In this document: positions 18,299-31,437 of the stretch, piece by piece
Numbering within the stretch: position 1 is the first letter of the stretch
How the letters are laid out: every line of letters begins with the position of its first letter
DNA from: Pseudidiomarina indica
GTDB lineage: Bacteria > Pseudomonadota > Gammaproteobacteria > Enterobacterales > Alteromonadaceae
NCBI GenBank assembly: GCA_029279945.1
Contig: JAJUHK010000001.1
Location: forward strand, 186,001 to 250,000
Direction: 5' to 3'
Length of the DNA stretch: 64,000 nucleotides
The notes under the pieces: generated by a model
Database searches by the model: none
What the model was told of the DNA's origin: nothing
What the model saw: the letters and a program-made list of their open reading frames with translations, nothing else
Program-made: the position numbers and the translations under genes

Positions 18299-18796
18299 AT
18301 GGAAAAGCCTTGGTATAAGCAGTTTTGGCCGTGGTTTTTAATGCTTATTCCCTTCTCAGTGATTATCGCCATGATCATTACCCTTACTATTGCTAGTCGG
18401 TACGGCGACAACCCAATGGTAGTAGATGACTACTATAAGAAGGGCCGTGGAATTAATGCTGAAGTAGAAAAAGTGCAAGCAGCGCAAGCATTGAATATTG
18501 AGTTTGCGTTTAAGCAAGTCGATCAACGCTTTGAGTTGTCTTATAGCAGCGGTGCCCCAGAGCAATTCACGGCGTTGACCGTGCAGTTTTACCACAGCAC
18601 TCTGAGTGAAAAGGATTTTAGCGTGGTGCTGACAGCTGATGCACAAGGGATCTATCGCGGTGAATTACCAGATCAAGACAAAGGTAAATGGACCATCACC
18701 ATTACCCCATTTGATCATAGCTGGCGTGTTAGTCAACAAATTCAATTACCGGCGTATCGCATTTTGGCCATTAAGCCGCTCACTTATGGCGTGTAA
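18299..18796 (+). CDS. ccoH: FixH-family cbb3 oxidase assembly protein (CcoH)
   Basis: A 165-residue protein with one N-terminal membrane helix (FLMLIPFSVIIAMIITLTIA) and a periplasmic beta domain containing DDYYKKGRGIN, the FixH signature, near residue 45. FixH/CcoH is needed for cbb3 assembly, with the copper ATPase encoded next. GAGG stands about 10 nt before the ATG. Three bases separate it from ccoI. The gene-order match (between ccoP and the P-type ATPase) supports the call. Confidence 0.92.
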   Translation: MEKPWYKQFWPWFLMLIPFSVIIAMIITLTIASRYGDNPMVVDDYYKKGRGINAEVEKVQAAQALNIEFAFKQVDQRFELSYSSGAPEQFTALTVQFYHSTLSEKDFSVVLTADAQGIYRGELPDQDKGKWTITITPFDHSWRVSQQIQLPAYRILAIKPLTYGV

Positions 18797-18799
18797 TCG

Positions 18800-21241
18800 A
18801 TGACGAATAATCCGTTGCCTGTTGTCCCTGCAGATTTGTGTTACCACTGCCTGCAGCCGTTACCGGAAGATGGTGGTTATATCGTTGATTTAGCACAACA
18901 AAAAGTGTCCGTCTGTTGTTTCGGCTGCCAGGCGGTTGCGGAAACCATTGCCCAACAAAACCTATTGCATTTTTACCGCTATCGCGACACCAGCAACCCG
19001 CTGCAAGTACCGTTACTGCCAGAAGAGTTGCAGGAGCTCACTGCCTATGATGACGAACAATTACAACAGCAATTTACCCGTAATGATGAGCAAGGTTTAC
19101 GCAGCATCAACCTTTCAGTGGAGGGGATGACCTGTTCAGCCTGTGCTTGGTTGATCGAACAGCATTTACGAAAGTTACCCGGGGTTCAGCGTGTGCAAGT
19201 GAATGCCACAACAGAACGAGTTAACATTCAATGGCAGCCGACCACAACCAAACTTAGTGAATTACTCCATGGGTTGGCAGAAATTGGTTATCGCGCGTTA
19301 CCCTTCCAAGCTGCGAATCAAGAACAAGAGTTTAAGCGCCGTCGCCGCTACTTCATTAAACGCCTCGGAGTCGCTGGAATTGGCATGATGCAGGTTATGA
19401 TGATTGCTGTCGGCCTCTATTTCGGGGTCGTCAGTGATCTGACTCCTGACTTGCGGCAGTTCATGTGGTGGATCAGTTTAATCATGACAACCCCGATACT
19501 GTTTTATAGTGCCCAGCCATTCTTTGCCAGCGCGATACGCAGTTTGCAGGCGGGTCGTCCCAATATGGATGTACCCGTCACCTTCGCCTTAGTCTCCACC
19601 TATGGCGCAAGTGCTTATGCAACTATTATTAATCATGGTGAAGTTTATTTTGAATCTGTCACCATGTTCACCTTTTTCTTATTGATTGGCCGTTATTTTG
19701 AATTGCTGGCTCGACAAAAAGCTGTTGCGGCGGCCTCGAACTCAATCAAGTTGCTGCCAGCAGTAGCGCAACGTGTTACTGTGTCAGGTGAAATCGAATC
19801 AGTGCCCGTCAGCCAGTTGCAACGTGGCGATATCGTCCATGTTGTGCCCGGTACAACCGTTCCCGCTGATGGGAAATTACTCAGTGAATTCGCTCACGTT
19901 AACGAAAGTATTTTGACCGGAGAAAGTCGCCTCATTCAAAAGCAACAGGATGACATTGTCCTTGCAGGCAGTGTCAACCAGCAGCAACCAATTCGTATAG
20001 AGGTGACGGCAACCCAACAAGAAACCGTCCTTGCCAGTATTATTGAACTACAAGATTTGGCGCTCTCACGGAAACCAAAACTTGCATTAATTGCCGAGAC
20101 CATGGCCGATAAATTTGTGTCGCGCATTTTGCTGTTGGCTGGTCTTACTTTTCTCATCTGGACGTTCATTGAGCCTAGTGAAGCATTCTGGGTGGCTTTA
20201 TCGGTGCTCGTTGCCACCTGCCCTTGCGCCTTATCGCTCGCTGCACCAACAGCAGTCACTGGGGCTATTCATAAATTGAACAAAGCTGGCATTTTGCTAC
20301 GGAATGCTGATGTTTTACAGATATTACCCGATCTTAAAACAGTTTTTGTCGATAAGACAGGCACACTTACTACGGGTGAATTTAAGCTGCAACATTTCCA
20401 TGTATATAACTCTGAGCAGGTGACTGAGGATGATGTTCGCGCCCTCGTGCAAGCTATTGAGCGATATTCGGAACACCCTTTAGCTGCTGCGCTCACACAG
20501 TTAACCTCAACCCAAACCACAGTCACTGAGGTGCAAAGTGTGGTTGGTTATGGTTTGCAAGCTAACTGGGTACCACCAGCCGCAGCTACAGTGGAGCCAG
20601 TTCGAGTTGGTAGTCTACGCTTTATCCAGGAATGGCACCCCAATTTTCAAGCCCAACTTAAGGCTGCACAAGTGTTCGTGGCAACACCCACCGTGGTATT
20701 AGCAGAGTTGCATGTTGGCGATCGAATCCGCCCAGATACTCCAGCGACCATCGCAGAACTACAGGCGCAAGGTCTCGAAGTTGTTATGCTAACCGGTGAT
20801 CGACAAGATCTTGCTGAACAGATTGCGCAGGTACTAAATATCAAACAAGTTTACGGTAATTTACTACCGGCGGATAAACTCGCTAAGGTTACCACAGCAC
20901 AGGAATACGGTCCGGTAGCTATGATTGGCGATGGCTTAAATGATGGCCCGGTGTTAGCGCAAGCGGACGTGTCTATCACCTTTGGTCATGCCGCAGACCT
21001 AGCCCGCACCGCAGCAGACGTTATCTTGCTACGTAATGAATTTAGTGCGCTGTCACAATGTCGTGACATTACCTTAATGGCGCATGCGATCTTAAAACAA
21101 AACATTCGTTGGGCGCTGATCTATAATATTGGTATTATTCCAGTGGCAATGGCTGGGTTTGTCACCCCATATATTGCAGCAATCGGGATGTCATTGAGCT
21201 CTCTGATTGTCCTAATGAACTCATTGAGGCTGTATCGGTAA
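18800..21241 (+). CDS. ccoI: Copper-transporting P1B-type ATPase CcoI/FixI
   Basis: An 813-residue heavy-metal P-type ATPase. It opens with a Cys-rich domain (CYHC about residues 14-17, then CCFGC about 39-43), followed by an HMA domain with GMTCSACAW (Cys112 and Cys115). The core carries the transport motif CPC (about 474), the phosphorylation motif DKTGTLT (about 518) and the hinge GDGLNDGPV. The double metal-binding N-terminus is typical of CcoI, which exports Cu for cbb3 assembly, rather than CopA. Its stop overlaps the ccoS start by 1 bp (TAATG). Confidence 0.95.
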   Translation: MTNNPLPVVPADLCYHCLQPLPEDGGYIVDLAQQKVSVCCFGCQAVAETIAQQNLLHFYRYRDTSNPLQVPLLPEELQELTAYDDEQLQQQFTRNDEQGLRSINLSVEGMTCSACAWLIEQHLRKLPGVQRVQVNATTERVNIQWQPTTTKLSELLHGLAEIGYRALPFQAANQEQEFKRRRRYFIKRLGVAGIGMMQVMMIAVGLYFGVVSDLTPDLRQFMWWISLIMTTPILFYSAQPFFASAIRSLQAGRPNMDVPVTFALVSTYGASAYATIINHGEVYFESVTMFTFFLLIGRYFELLARQKAVAAASNSIKLLPAVAQRVTVSGEIESVPVSQLQRGDIVHVVPGTTVPADGKLLSEFAHVNESILTGESRLIQKQQDDIVLAGSVNQQQPIRIEVTATQQETVLASIIELQDLALSRKPKLALIAETMADKFVSRILLLAGLTFLIWTFIEPSEAFWVALSVLVATCPCALSLAAPTAVTGAIHKLNKAGILLRNADVLQILPDLKTVFVDKTGTLTTGEFKLQHFHVYNSEQVTEDDVRALVQAIERYSEHPLAAALTQLTSTQTTVTEVQSVVGYGLQANWVPPAAATVEPVRVGSLRFIQEWHPNFQAQLKAAQVFVATPTVVLAELHVGDRIRPDTPATIAELQAQGLEVVMLTGDRQDLAEQIAQVLNIKQVYGNLLPADKLAKVTTAQEYGPVAMIGDGLNDGPVLAQADVSITFGHAADLARTAADVILLRNEFSALSQCRDITLMAHAILKQNIRWALIYNIGIIPVAMAGFVTPYIAAIGMSLSSLIVLMNSLRLYR

Positions 21242-21444
21242 TGGACAGTTTATATATTCTCATTCCTATCGCATTACTTTTTGTTGCTATAGCTATCGGC
21301 GTCTTTTTCTTTGCCGTCAAAAGTGATCAATTTGAAGATCTTGAACGCCAAGGTATGAATATCCTGTTAGACGATCAGCTGCAACCACCTGCCAATCAAT
21401 CAACCGCAACACCAGACTCACCCACGCAACATGATGATAAATGA
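21241..21444 (+). CDS. ccoS: cbb3 oxidase assembly protein CcoS
   Basis: A 67-residue protein with one membrane helix (LYILIPIALLFVAIAIGVFFFAV) followed by SDQFEDLERQG, the CcoS (FixS) signature, then an acidic/Gln tail. It is needed for cofactor insertion into the cbb3 oxidase. It overlaps ccoI by 1 bp and the following gene by up to 14 bp. Confidence 0.93.
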   Translation: MDSLYILIPIALLFVAIAIGVFFFAVKSDQFEDLERQGMNILLDDQLQPPANQSTATPDSPTQHDDK

Positions 21445-22093
21445 TTGGCTCCCCGCCCTGCTTATGGGCTTAGCAGGTGCTGGGCATTGCCTGATGATGT
21501 GTGGCGGCATTGCAGCTGCAGCTGCAGGTACCGCAAACCGCTGGCAAGTCATTATCTACAACATCGGCCGTGTCACGTCTTATGCGATTGCTGGTGCGTT
21601 GATTGCCACGGCGTTCGGGAGCCTTGCTGATTTATCGCAGTATGGGCTGATAGCATTACGGATTTTTGCGGCGTTCGTATTAGTGGCATTCGGCTTATAT
21701 TTAGGGCAATGGTGGTTTGGCTTACGCCATATCGAGCGTTTAGGGCTTCCCTTGTGGCGCAAGTTGCAACCATTAGCCACCCGCCTACGACAAGGAACTG
21801 TTACCACACCCAGTTTATTCCTCGCCGGGATGTTGTGGGGCTGGCTGCCTTGCGGACTAGTGTATAGCGCACTGAGCTGGGCAGCAGTGTCTGGTTCAGC
21901 AAGCTCTGGGGCGCTGTATATGGCACTGTTCGGAATTGGCACTTTGCCCGCCATGGTTGGTTTCGGCTGGTTAAGCCGCAGTGTTCAACAGCTGCTACAA
22001 TCGCACGGGTTTCGTAAACTTATGGGAGGATTGATGATCCTATACGGTTTGTGGACCTTAATCATTGCGCTCAAACAACTTCATGTAATTTAA
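21431..22093 (+). CDS. TauE/SafE-like (PF13386/DsbD_2-type) membrane protein of the cco cluster
   Basis: A 220-residue protein with about six membrane helices and a GHCLMMCGG motif (about residues 18-26), typical of the family annotated as 'sulfite exporter TauE/SafE' or cytochrome c biogenesis transmembrane region. A second Gly/Cys motif, LWGWLPCGLVYSALSWA, follows near residue 140. Its genes regularly follow ccoS. The conserved Cys/His/Met cluster suggests metal or copper handling for oxidase assembly, but that is inference, and sulfite export is not supported here. The start overlaps ccoS by up to 14 bp; Met2 would overlap by 11. Confidence 0.8.
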   Translation: MMINDWLPALLMGLAGAGHCLMMCGGIAAAAAGTANRWQVIIYNIGRVTSYAIAGALIATAFGSLADLSQYGLIALRIFAAFVLVAFGLYLGQWWFGLRHIERLGLPLWRKLQPLATRLRQGTVTTPSLFLAGMLWGWLPCGLVYSALSWAAVSGSASSGALYMALFGIGTLPAMVGFGWLSRSVQQLLQSHGFRKLMGGLMILYGLWTLIIALKQLHVI

Positions 22094-22170
22094 CTCTACT
22101 TCGCCACATAGCTGTTTCGCAAAATATTGGCTAAACTTCAGAGCATCAACGAAAAAATGCGAGGTGGCGA

Positions 22171-23100
22171 ATGACAAAACTAACCCGTATCTTAGCTGTA
22201 CTTGATGCTGACCGGCAACAACAAAAGGCACTCGATCGTGCGTTACAATTGGCGCGAATTAGCCACGCACATGTTACTTTCATGCTCTCAATTTATGATT
22301 TTTCCTATGAAATGACCACCATGCTTGCTGCCGATGAGCGTAATACAATGCGCGATAGTCTAATCAACGATCGGCGCATTTGGATCGAAGATCTACTTGA
22401 AGGGCACAACATGCGGGATATCAATTATGATATTGAAGTACGCTGGCATAACCGCCCTTTTGAAGCCATCATCGAAACAGCGATTAGTGGTGAATATGAC
22501 CTGATCATCAAAGCAGCTCACGAACGCGAAGGCTTAGCTGCACTGCTATTTACCCCAACCGATTGGCATTTACTACGCAAAGCTCCCTGCTACGTTTTAT
22601 TAGTAAAAGAAAATCATTGGCCTGAACATGGCAAAGTATTAGCAGGTATCCATACTACCGGTGAGCATGAACATCACCGTTCCCTAAACCACCGGGTCAC
22701 TGCAGCCGCATTACTATTTGCGAACTACCTTGATACCACAGTGCACTTGGTTAATGCCTTTCCAGGTGCGCCAGTGACTATTGCCGCAGAAATTCCTGAA
22801 TTTGATACGACCAATTACCGCGGCAGCATTGCTGAACACCACAGCGCAGCACTCGCCGAACATGCTCAACAGTATCAAATACCGCCAGCACAGCAACATG
22901 TTTTAGAAGGCTTGCCAGAGCAAGTGATTCCAAGCCTTGCCAAAGAGTTAAATGCAGGCATGGTCGTATTAGGCACGATCGGCCGTACTGGCTTTTCTGC
23001 AGCGCTACTGGGAAACACTGCAGAACATGTTTTAGATGCTATTAACTGTGACGTTCTAGCTGTAAAACCTGAGGGATTTGTGTCGCCAATTAAGGTATAA
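22171..23100 (+). CDS. uspE: Universal stress protein UspE
   Basis: A 309-residue protein made of two tandem Usp domains of ~150 residues each. The second has the complete nucleotide-binding signature [21 protein letters not shown] (about residues 276-290); the first lacks a full copy. UspE is a cytosolic stress protein linked to motility and oxidative stress in E. coli. GAGGT stands ~5 nt before the ATG. In many relatives fnr precedes uspE after the cco genes; here the 77-bp gap contains no gene. A 15-nt sequence upstream (22137-22151) also occurs upstream of ccoN. Confidence 0.92.
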   Translation: MTKLTRILAVLDADRQQQKALDRALQLARISHAHVTFMLSIYDFSYEMTTMLAADERNTMRDSLINDRRIWIEDLLEGHNMRDINYDIEVRWHNRPFEAIIETAISGEYDLIIKAAHEREGLAALLFTPTDWHLLRKAPCYVLLVKENHWPEHGKVLAGIHTTGEHEHHRSLNHRVTAAALLFANYLDTTVHLVNAFPGAPVTIAAEIPEFDTTNYRGSIAEHHSAALAEHAQQYQIPPAQQHVLEGLPEQVIPSLAKELNAGMVVLGTIGRTGFSAALLGNTAEHVLDAINCDVLAVKPEGFVSPIKV

Positions 23101-23144
23101 TCGCCCCCATTTTCTGGGTCACTGAGCGATATAACAGAGGGTTC

Positions 23145-24098
23145 ATGGGTATCGACAACAATGCGACACAAGCCAAAAAGCAACAATACAGCTTTAACAA
23201 GTTACAAAAACGCATTCGGCGTACCGTCGGCGAAGCCATTCAAGACTACAACATGATCGAAGATGGCGACAAAGTAATGGTGTGTCTGTCGGGTGGTAAA
23301 GATAGTTATACACTGCTCGATGTGCTCCGTTATTTACAACGCGTGGCGCCGATTCGGTTTGATATAGTAGCGGTTAACCTTGACCAGAAGCAGCCGGGCT
23401 TTCCTGAACATGTCCTACCAGAATATTTAACTGCTGAGGGCGTTGATTTTCGTATTATCGAAGAAGATACCTACAGTATCGTTAAAGAGAAAATTCCTGC
23501 AGGGAAAACCACGTGCTCGCTTTGTTCACGTTTACGGCGAGGAATTTTATACCGTGTTGCTAGTGAATTGGGCGCAACAAAGATTGCCTTGGGACATCAT
23601 CGCGACGATCTACTTGAAACCTTGTTATTGAACATGTTTTACGGTGGAAAAATGAAATCGATGCCGCCAAAACTGGTCAGTGATAACGGCAAACATGTTG
23701 TGATTCGTCCGTTAGCTTATGCACGGGAAAAAGATATTGCTAAGTATGCCGAGCACATGCAATTTCCGATTATTCCATGCAATTTATGTGGCTCACAGGA
23801 AAACCTACAGCGACAAACCATCAAAGAGATGCTAAAACAGTGGGATAGACAATATCCCGGCCGTATTGAAAGTATGTTTAGCGCTTTGAAAGACATCGTT
23901 CCTTCACACTTAGCAGATGCCAAACTATTTAATTTTAAATCAATTAAAGCCACTGGCGAGGCAAATGAGAACGGCGATCAGGCATTTGATCATAGTACTC
24001 CCACTGCTTTTCTAAATTACCGGGATGAGGATGATGATGATGCCGATGGTGCTACCATCGGCAATCATGGAGTTATTCGGGTGCTGAATCTGAGTTAG
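23145..24098 (+). CDS. ttcA: tRNA 2-thiocytidine biosynthesis protein TtcA
   Basis: A 317-residue PP-loop enzyme that makes 2-thiocytidine at tRNA position 32. The PP-loop motif SGGKDS (about residues 49-54) and Cys pairs CSLC (about 124-127) and CNLC (about 212-215), involved in iron-sulfur cluster binding, are present. The C-terminus has an acidic low-complexity stretch ([10 protein letters not shown]) not found in the E. coli protein as I recall it. GAGGG precedes the start. The 3' end overlaps the convergent bax gene by 26 bp. Confidence 0.95.
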   Translation: MGIDNNATQAKKQQYSFNKLQKRIRRTVGEAIQDYNMIEDGDKVMVCLSGGKDSYTLLDVLRYLQRVAPIRFDIVAVNLDQKQPGFPEHVLPEYLTAEGVDFRIIEEDTYSIVKEKIPAGKTTCSLCSRLRRGILYRVASELGATKIALGHHRDDLLETLLLNMFYGGKMKSMPPKLVSDNGKHVVIRPLAYAREKDIAKYAEHMQFPIIPCNLCGSQENLQRQTIKEMLKQWDRQYPGRIESMFSALKDIVPSHLADAKLFNFKSIKATGEANENGDQAFDHSTPTAFLNYRDEDDDDADGATIGNHGVIRVLNLS

Positions 24099-24912
24099 CT
24101 TGCAACATATCTACAATGATGGGGCGATTGACGCGAATCATGGCATTTAACTCATGAACATAGTCTTCGCCCCGCTCAGAGTAACTTAACAACCCTGGCG
24201 TTAAGTCAATCGCACGTAAATCAGCTCCACTAGCTCGTTTCGCTTCGCGCAACCGTCGTAATTCAAAATACGCCGGATGCGTATTGATATTACGCAGATA
24301 ACTACGCACGGAGGCATTAACTGATGGGAACTTGCGAACTTCGTGATTCATCCCGTCACGGCGTGCGTCAGGCACTAAACCACAGCCATTGCTAAAACAC
24401 CACTGCCCAAATAAGTTTAATCCTTCGCGTGCAAATCGTGAGGTCCCCCACCCAGATTCATTAGCTGCTTGCACTAACACCAGGGTTTCTGGAACGACAT
24501 CCACTCGGCGTAGTAATACTTTGAACGATTCTTCCATATTATCGCTATCTAGATCTACTTGATAGCGCTTAGCTAAGGCGTGCAACTGTTTCATCTGTTT
24601 GCTGGGTACCGATTGGCCTCTCCGCAGCTTTTCCTGCACCGCTAATACGAAATTTCGTTCGCGCTCGATGATGCTATTTTCCAATTGCACCAAGGGTGCC
24701 AAAAAACCAAAAAATGCTTTCTTCTTCTCGTTTACATCCATGTAAACAGAAAAGTCAGGTACTTCAGTAACCATTGGAATTTTCGGTAACTCCAATGACA
24801 CCAGCGTTGTAGTATCCATTAATTCAAGCTCAGACCGATGCATCGTGGTCGGTAGCCATGCAGCTACCACCACGAGTATTAGTGCGAGTAACCACCCTAA
24901 CCAACGCATCAA
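24073..24912 (-). CDS. bax: Bax-family glucosaminidase-domain protein
   Basis: A 279-residue protein with an N-terminal hydrophobic anchor/signal and a C-terminal glucosaminidase (mannosyl-glycoprotein endo-beta-N-acetylglucosaminidase-like) domain. The [22 protein letters not shown] motif carries the predicted catalytic Glu. It resembles E. coli Bax in length and motif. It probably hydrolyses peptidoglycan glycan strands in the periplasm. It starts within the previous gene's stop (4-bp overlap) and is convergent with ttcA, overlapping it by 26 bp. Confidence 0.87.
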   Translation of the reverse strand: MMRWLGWLLALILVVVAAWLPTTMHRSELELMDTTTLVSLELPKIPMVTEVPDFSVYMDVNEKKKAFFGFLAPLVQLENSIIERERNFVLAVQEKLRRGQSVPSKQMKQLHALAKRYQVDLDSDNMEESFKVLLRRVDVVPETLVLVQAANESGWGTSRFAREGLNLFGQWCFSNGCGLVPDARRDGMNHEVRKFPSVNASVRSYLRNINTHPAYFELRRLREAKRASGADLRAIDLTPGLLSYSERGEDYVHELNAMIRVNRPIIVDMLQANSDSAPE

Positions 24913-25724
24913 TGACGAACCTCAGCAGGCCAATAAGGAAGTTCTTCGACCTCACACCCCACTAGGCTGTGATAAATCGTCGCTACCAAGTTTGCTAGCA
25001 TCGGTACGGTGAAGATTAACCCTAGTCCTAATGGAATAGCACTAATCATCAAAATAATAAACATCAAAATCATTAACATAAGTACTGGGAACATCGCTTT
25101 GTTAATGATGATGACGGAAGCAAAAATGGCTTTTGACGTTGTTAAACCACGATCGATAATAAGTGGAACTGCGAGCATAAAAGACAGCTGCACATAGATC
25201 GCAAACAACACCATAAGAACAATTGCAAGCTGGGTATTGATATATAAAAACAATGCTAACAAGAGTACTCCAGCTGCTGTTGTTGTCATTTTAACAACTG
25301 AGCACAGCACAATAGGACGCCAGCGCGTTAATGTATAGCGCAATAAAGCCATATTGGGTTTACGGCCAATCACGTTAACTAATGCCACCATAATAAATAA
25401 AGCGTTAAATGGCGCCATGATGAATTCTTGGATAATGCTCGAGATTATAAAGATGAAGAGATCTTCAATTTGGATGGTGGCTTCGTTACCTTCAACCCAA
25501 AAGGCTGGATTAATAGGCATAAATACTTCCATAATCTTCGTCACAACGAAGCCGATTGCCGCGACGCCAATAAACACGCCAATCATCCAAATGAGGATAC
25601 GAGGGGTAATATCCCAAGCGTGTTTCAGTAACGCCCCTACTTCAATTTTCACTTCCCCTTTCAATGCACCGGAAAAACTTCCAGGCGGCAAAACAGGTGG
25701 CTTATGATTAATCGTGTTCGACAC
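24909..25724 (-). CDS. Multi-pass membrane protein, unknown function, paired with Bax
   Basis: A 271-residue protein with about six hydrophobic segments (for example LIWMIGVFIGVAAIGFVV, IVLMVLFAIYVQLSFMLAVPLII and MLMILMFIILMISAIPLGLGLIF). I recognise no named family. The start is GTG at 25724, with GGGAG 9 nt upstream. Its stop overlaps the bax ATG by 4 bp, so it is translationally coupled to a peptidoglycan hydrolase. A role in envelope biology is inferred from that context only. Confidence 0.75.
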   Translation of the reverse strand: MSNTINHKPPVLPPGSFSGALKGEVKIEVGALLKHAWDITPRILIWMIGVFIGVAAIGFVVTKIMEVFMPINPAFWVEGNEATIQIEDLFIFIISSIIQEFIMAPFNALFIMVALVNVIGRKPNMALLRYTLTRWRPIVLCSVVKMTTTAAGVLLLALFLYINTQLAIVLMVLFAIYVQLSFMLAVPLIIDRGLTTSKAIFASVIIINKAMFPVLMLMILMFIILMISAIPLGLGLIFTVPMLANLVATIYHSLVGCEVEELPYWPAEVRH

Positions 25725-25850
25725 AGTGACGGTCTCCCTTGTATGTTGTTATTTAACGCATTATAAATCACACCCAGCACGACTACCAATGTGAATATGA
25801 TCACTATGTGCGATAATAGGCAATTAACTCACTGATCATTTGGAGTAACC

Positions 25851-26465
25851 GTGACCGCACGAATGCCTAATAAGCGCCCTAATCGACCGCGTCGTTCACA
25901 ATCTCGGCCGCGACCAGATCACATAAAGCTCATTGCTTTCAATAAACCTTATGGCGTTCTTTGCCAATTTACTGGCGCACCCAATGAGCAGACGTTAAAA
26001 GATTACATCAAGGAACCTGACTTATACCCTGCTGGACGTTTAGATAAAGACAGCGAAGGGCTGTTACTGCTCACCAATGATGGCAAACTTCAGCACAAAA
26101 TCAGCCACCCTCATCATAAGCTGCCAAAAACCTATTGGGTTCAAGTGGAAGGTATCCCCTCTACAGAAGCATTAGTCAAACTGCGTCAAGGCGTACAGTT
26201 AAATGATGGCATGACGCAACCCGCCCAAGCTTTTATCATATCAGAACCACCAGGGTTGTGGCCCCGTGTTCCGCCTATTCGGGAGCGTAAAACAGTTCCA
26301 GACAGTTGGTTATGTCTAGTCATTACCGAAGGTCGTAACCGCCAAGTGCGCCGAATGACTGCTGCGGTGGGGTTACCAACGCTACGATTGATTCGAGCAA
26401 CTATTGGCCCGTGGGATATCGCTGACTTGCAACCGGGCGAGTGGCGCGAGATAGCTCCATTGTGA
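25851..26465 (+). CDS. rluE: 23S rRNA pseudouridine synthase RluE
   Basis: A 204-residue member of the RsuA/RluE family. The catalytic Asp lies in AGRLDKDSEGLLLLTNDG (about residue 64). Conserved strands include FNKPYGVLCQF and the C-terminal EGRNRQVRRMTAAVG. In E. coli, RluE makes pseudouridine 2457 in 23S rRNA; this protein lacks the N-terminal S4 domain of RsuA, as RluE does. The start is GTG with GGAG 5 nt upstream; the ATG at 25863 is less well placed. The N-terminal ~25 residues are Arg/Pro-rich and low complexity. Confidence 0.93.
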   Translation: MTARMPNKRPNRPRRSQSRPRPDHIKLIAFNKPYGVLCQFTGAPNEQTLKDYIKEPDLYPAGRLDKDSEGLLLLTNDGKLQHKISHPHHKLPKTYWVQVEGIPSTEALVKLRQGVQLNDGMTQPAQAFIISEPPGLWPRVPPIRERKTVPDSWLCLVITEGRNRQVRRMTAAVGLPTLRLIRATIGPWDIADLQPGEWREIAPL

Positions 26466-26509
26466 TAAAATTTGCGGCCATGTTTCTTATCGTTATTTAA
26501 GTGAAGTTG

Positions 26510-27636
26510 ATGACACTAAAAGATTGCAACCCAGCACAAAAAAAAGTCATTGTCGGCATGTCTGGCGGAGTTGACTCATCCGTATCAGCCTACCTTCTAC
26601 TGCAACAAGGGTATCAGGTTGAAGGGTTGTTCATGAAGAACTGGGAAGAAGATGATACCGACGAATACTGCGCAGCTGCGAGCGACCTAGCTGACGCTGA
26701 AGCAGTTTGTGAAAAACTCGGTATTCCGCTCCATACCGTGAATTTTGCAGCTGAATATTGGGATAATGTATTCGAATATTTTCTTGCAGAATATCGAGCT
26801 GGGCGGACACCAAACCCCGATATTATGTGTAATAAAGAAATTAAGTTTAAAGCATTTCTCGAGTTCGCAGCACAGGCACTCGGTGCCGATTATATTGCCA
26901 CTGGACATTATGTTAGACGCCGGGAACACGATGGCAAATATCAATTATTGCGTGGCCGTGATAGCAATAAGGATCAAAGTTATTTCTTGTATACCTTAGC
27001 CCATACCCACGTTGCACAAACCTTATTCCCAGTTGGTGATTTAGAAAAACCAGAAGTCCGTCGAATAGCGGAACAGCAAGGTTTAGTCACTGCGGATAAA
27101 AAGGATTCCACGGGGATATGTTTTATTGGTGAGCGTAAGTTTAAAGATTTCTTGCAACAATACCTTCCTGCACAACCGGGCCCCATCCACTCAGTGGACG
27201 GGGTTAAACTGGGGCAACATGAAGGCTTGATGTACCATACCTTAGGCCAACGTAAAGGGTTGCATATTGGAGGTTTAGCCGATGCCGGTGACGAGCCATG
27301 GTATGTGGTCGATAAAGACGTTGCCAACAACATTTTAATTGTTGCGCAGGGCAAAAATCACCCACGGTTATACTCCAAAGGGCTCATTGCCAGCCAACTG
27401 CACTGGGTCGATCGCAACAACGTCACCGAGCCTTTCCAATGCACTGTAAAAACCCGTTATCGGCAAGAGGATATCCCCTGCACGGTAACTCCCCTACCCG
27501 ATGGCCGCGTGCAAGTTAAGTTTGCCCATTCAGTGGCAGCGGTGACCCCAGGTCAGTCAGCGGTGTTTTATCAAGCTGACGTATGTTTAGGTGGCGGTAT
27601 TATTGAACAACGCCTAGCAGATCACGAGGTATTGCT

Positions 27637-27640
<4 letters not shown>
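26510..27640 (+). CDS. mnmA: tRNA 2-thiouridylase MnmA
   Basis: A 376-residue enzyme that forms 2-thiouridine at the tRNA wobble position (U34) with sulfur from IscS. It has the P-loop [11 protein letters not shown] (about residues 16-26), catalytic Cys motifs (DIMCNKE and [12 protein letters not shown]) and C-terminal [11 protein letters not shown] chose ATG at 26510; a GTG at 26501 in the same frame would add 3 residues but has no ribosome-binding site. Its stop overlaps hflD by 4 bp. Confidence 0.95.
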
Positions 27641-30813
<3,173 letters not shown>

Positions 30814-30817
<4 letters not shown>

Positions 30818-31236
30818 GCGGGTTGTTCCCAAAATTCTTTTTGTTCAGCAAGCTCATACAACCCCTCTGCTCGACCAATCAGGTAGAGGGCTTGTTGCCG
30901 ATGTTGTTCAGTCGCTTGTTCTGCTTGTAACATAGTCTCTGCTTTCATTTGCCAACGTAAGGCAAAGTACCGCATCGCATCACGTGCATCTTTCGCGGCG
31001 CTCTGTTCTACCATGTCCATCGGCAGATCACCATTGATCACCCATACCGGCCCTTTCTTTCCTTGTGTAGTAAATTTCCATACCGCAACATAAGGAATCA
31101 AATAACGGCTTTCCCGCATGATGATCTTGTCTGAAATAATGCCAAGTTGAGCTAAGTATTTGTTAGCTAGTTCAAAATTTTCACGTACCCAAGCCGATGC
31201 TTGTTCTTCAGTAAATTCTACTGGTTGTTCTGCCAT
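30814..31236 (-). CDS. Small cytosolic protein, possibly DUF4826 family
   Basis: A 140-residue protein with no signal peptide or membrane segment. The first half is mixed (SAWVRENFELANKYLAQLGI, GPVWVINGDLPMD) and the second half is helical and charged (RDAMRYFALRWQMKAETMLQAEQATEQHRQQALYLI). It resembles the DUF4826 family of Alteromonadales, though I cannot verify that here. GAGAAG precedes the start. Function unknown. It is convergent with roxA by 4 bp and its promoter region is shared with leucine dehydrogenase. Confidence 0.68.
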
Positions 31237-31336
31237 GGTTACTTCTCGCTTATGACGATTAATTAATTTTGGTTAATAGTACTGCTTTATAATGCAAACG
31301 CAACGCTTTTACTTACTGTAAACTTAGCTTGCAACA

Positions 31337-31354
31337 GTTAACGTAAACGTTAAC
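31337..31354 (+). promoter_or_regulatory. Palindromic operator-like site upstream of leucine dehydrogenase (LiuR type suggested)
   Basis: A perfect 18-bp inverted repeat, GTTAACG TAAA CGTTAAC, lies 83 bp upstream of the leucine dehydrogenase ATG, in the intergenic region shared with the divergent DUF4826-like gene. The ACGTTTACGT-type core (read on the other strand) resembles the motif I recall for LiuR, the MerR-family regulator of branched-chain amino-acid catabolism in gammaproteobacteria. The palindrome is seen directly; the regulator is inference. No LiuR gene lies in the window. Confidence 0.55.
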
Positions 31355-31437
31355 AGTTTATTTGCCTGTATGACTAGCGAAAAAGCCGCTGAAATGATAA
31401 TGTGCGCGCAATTTTAGGATGAACGAGGAATACCTGA

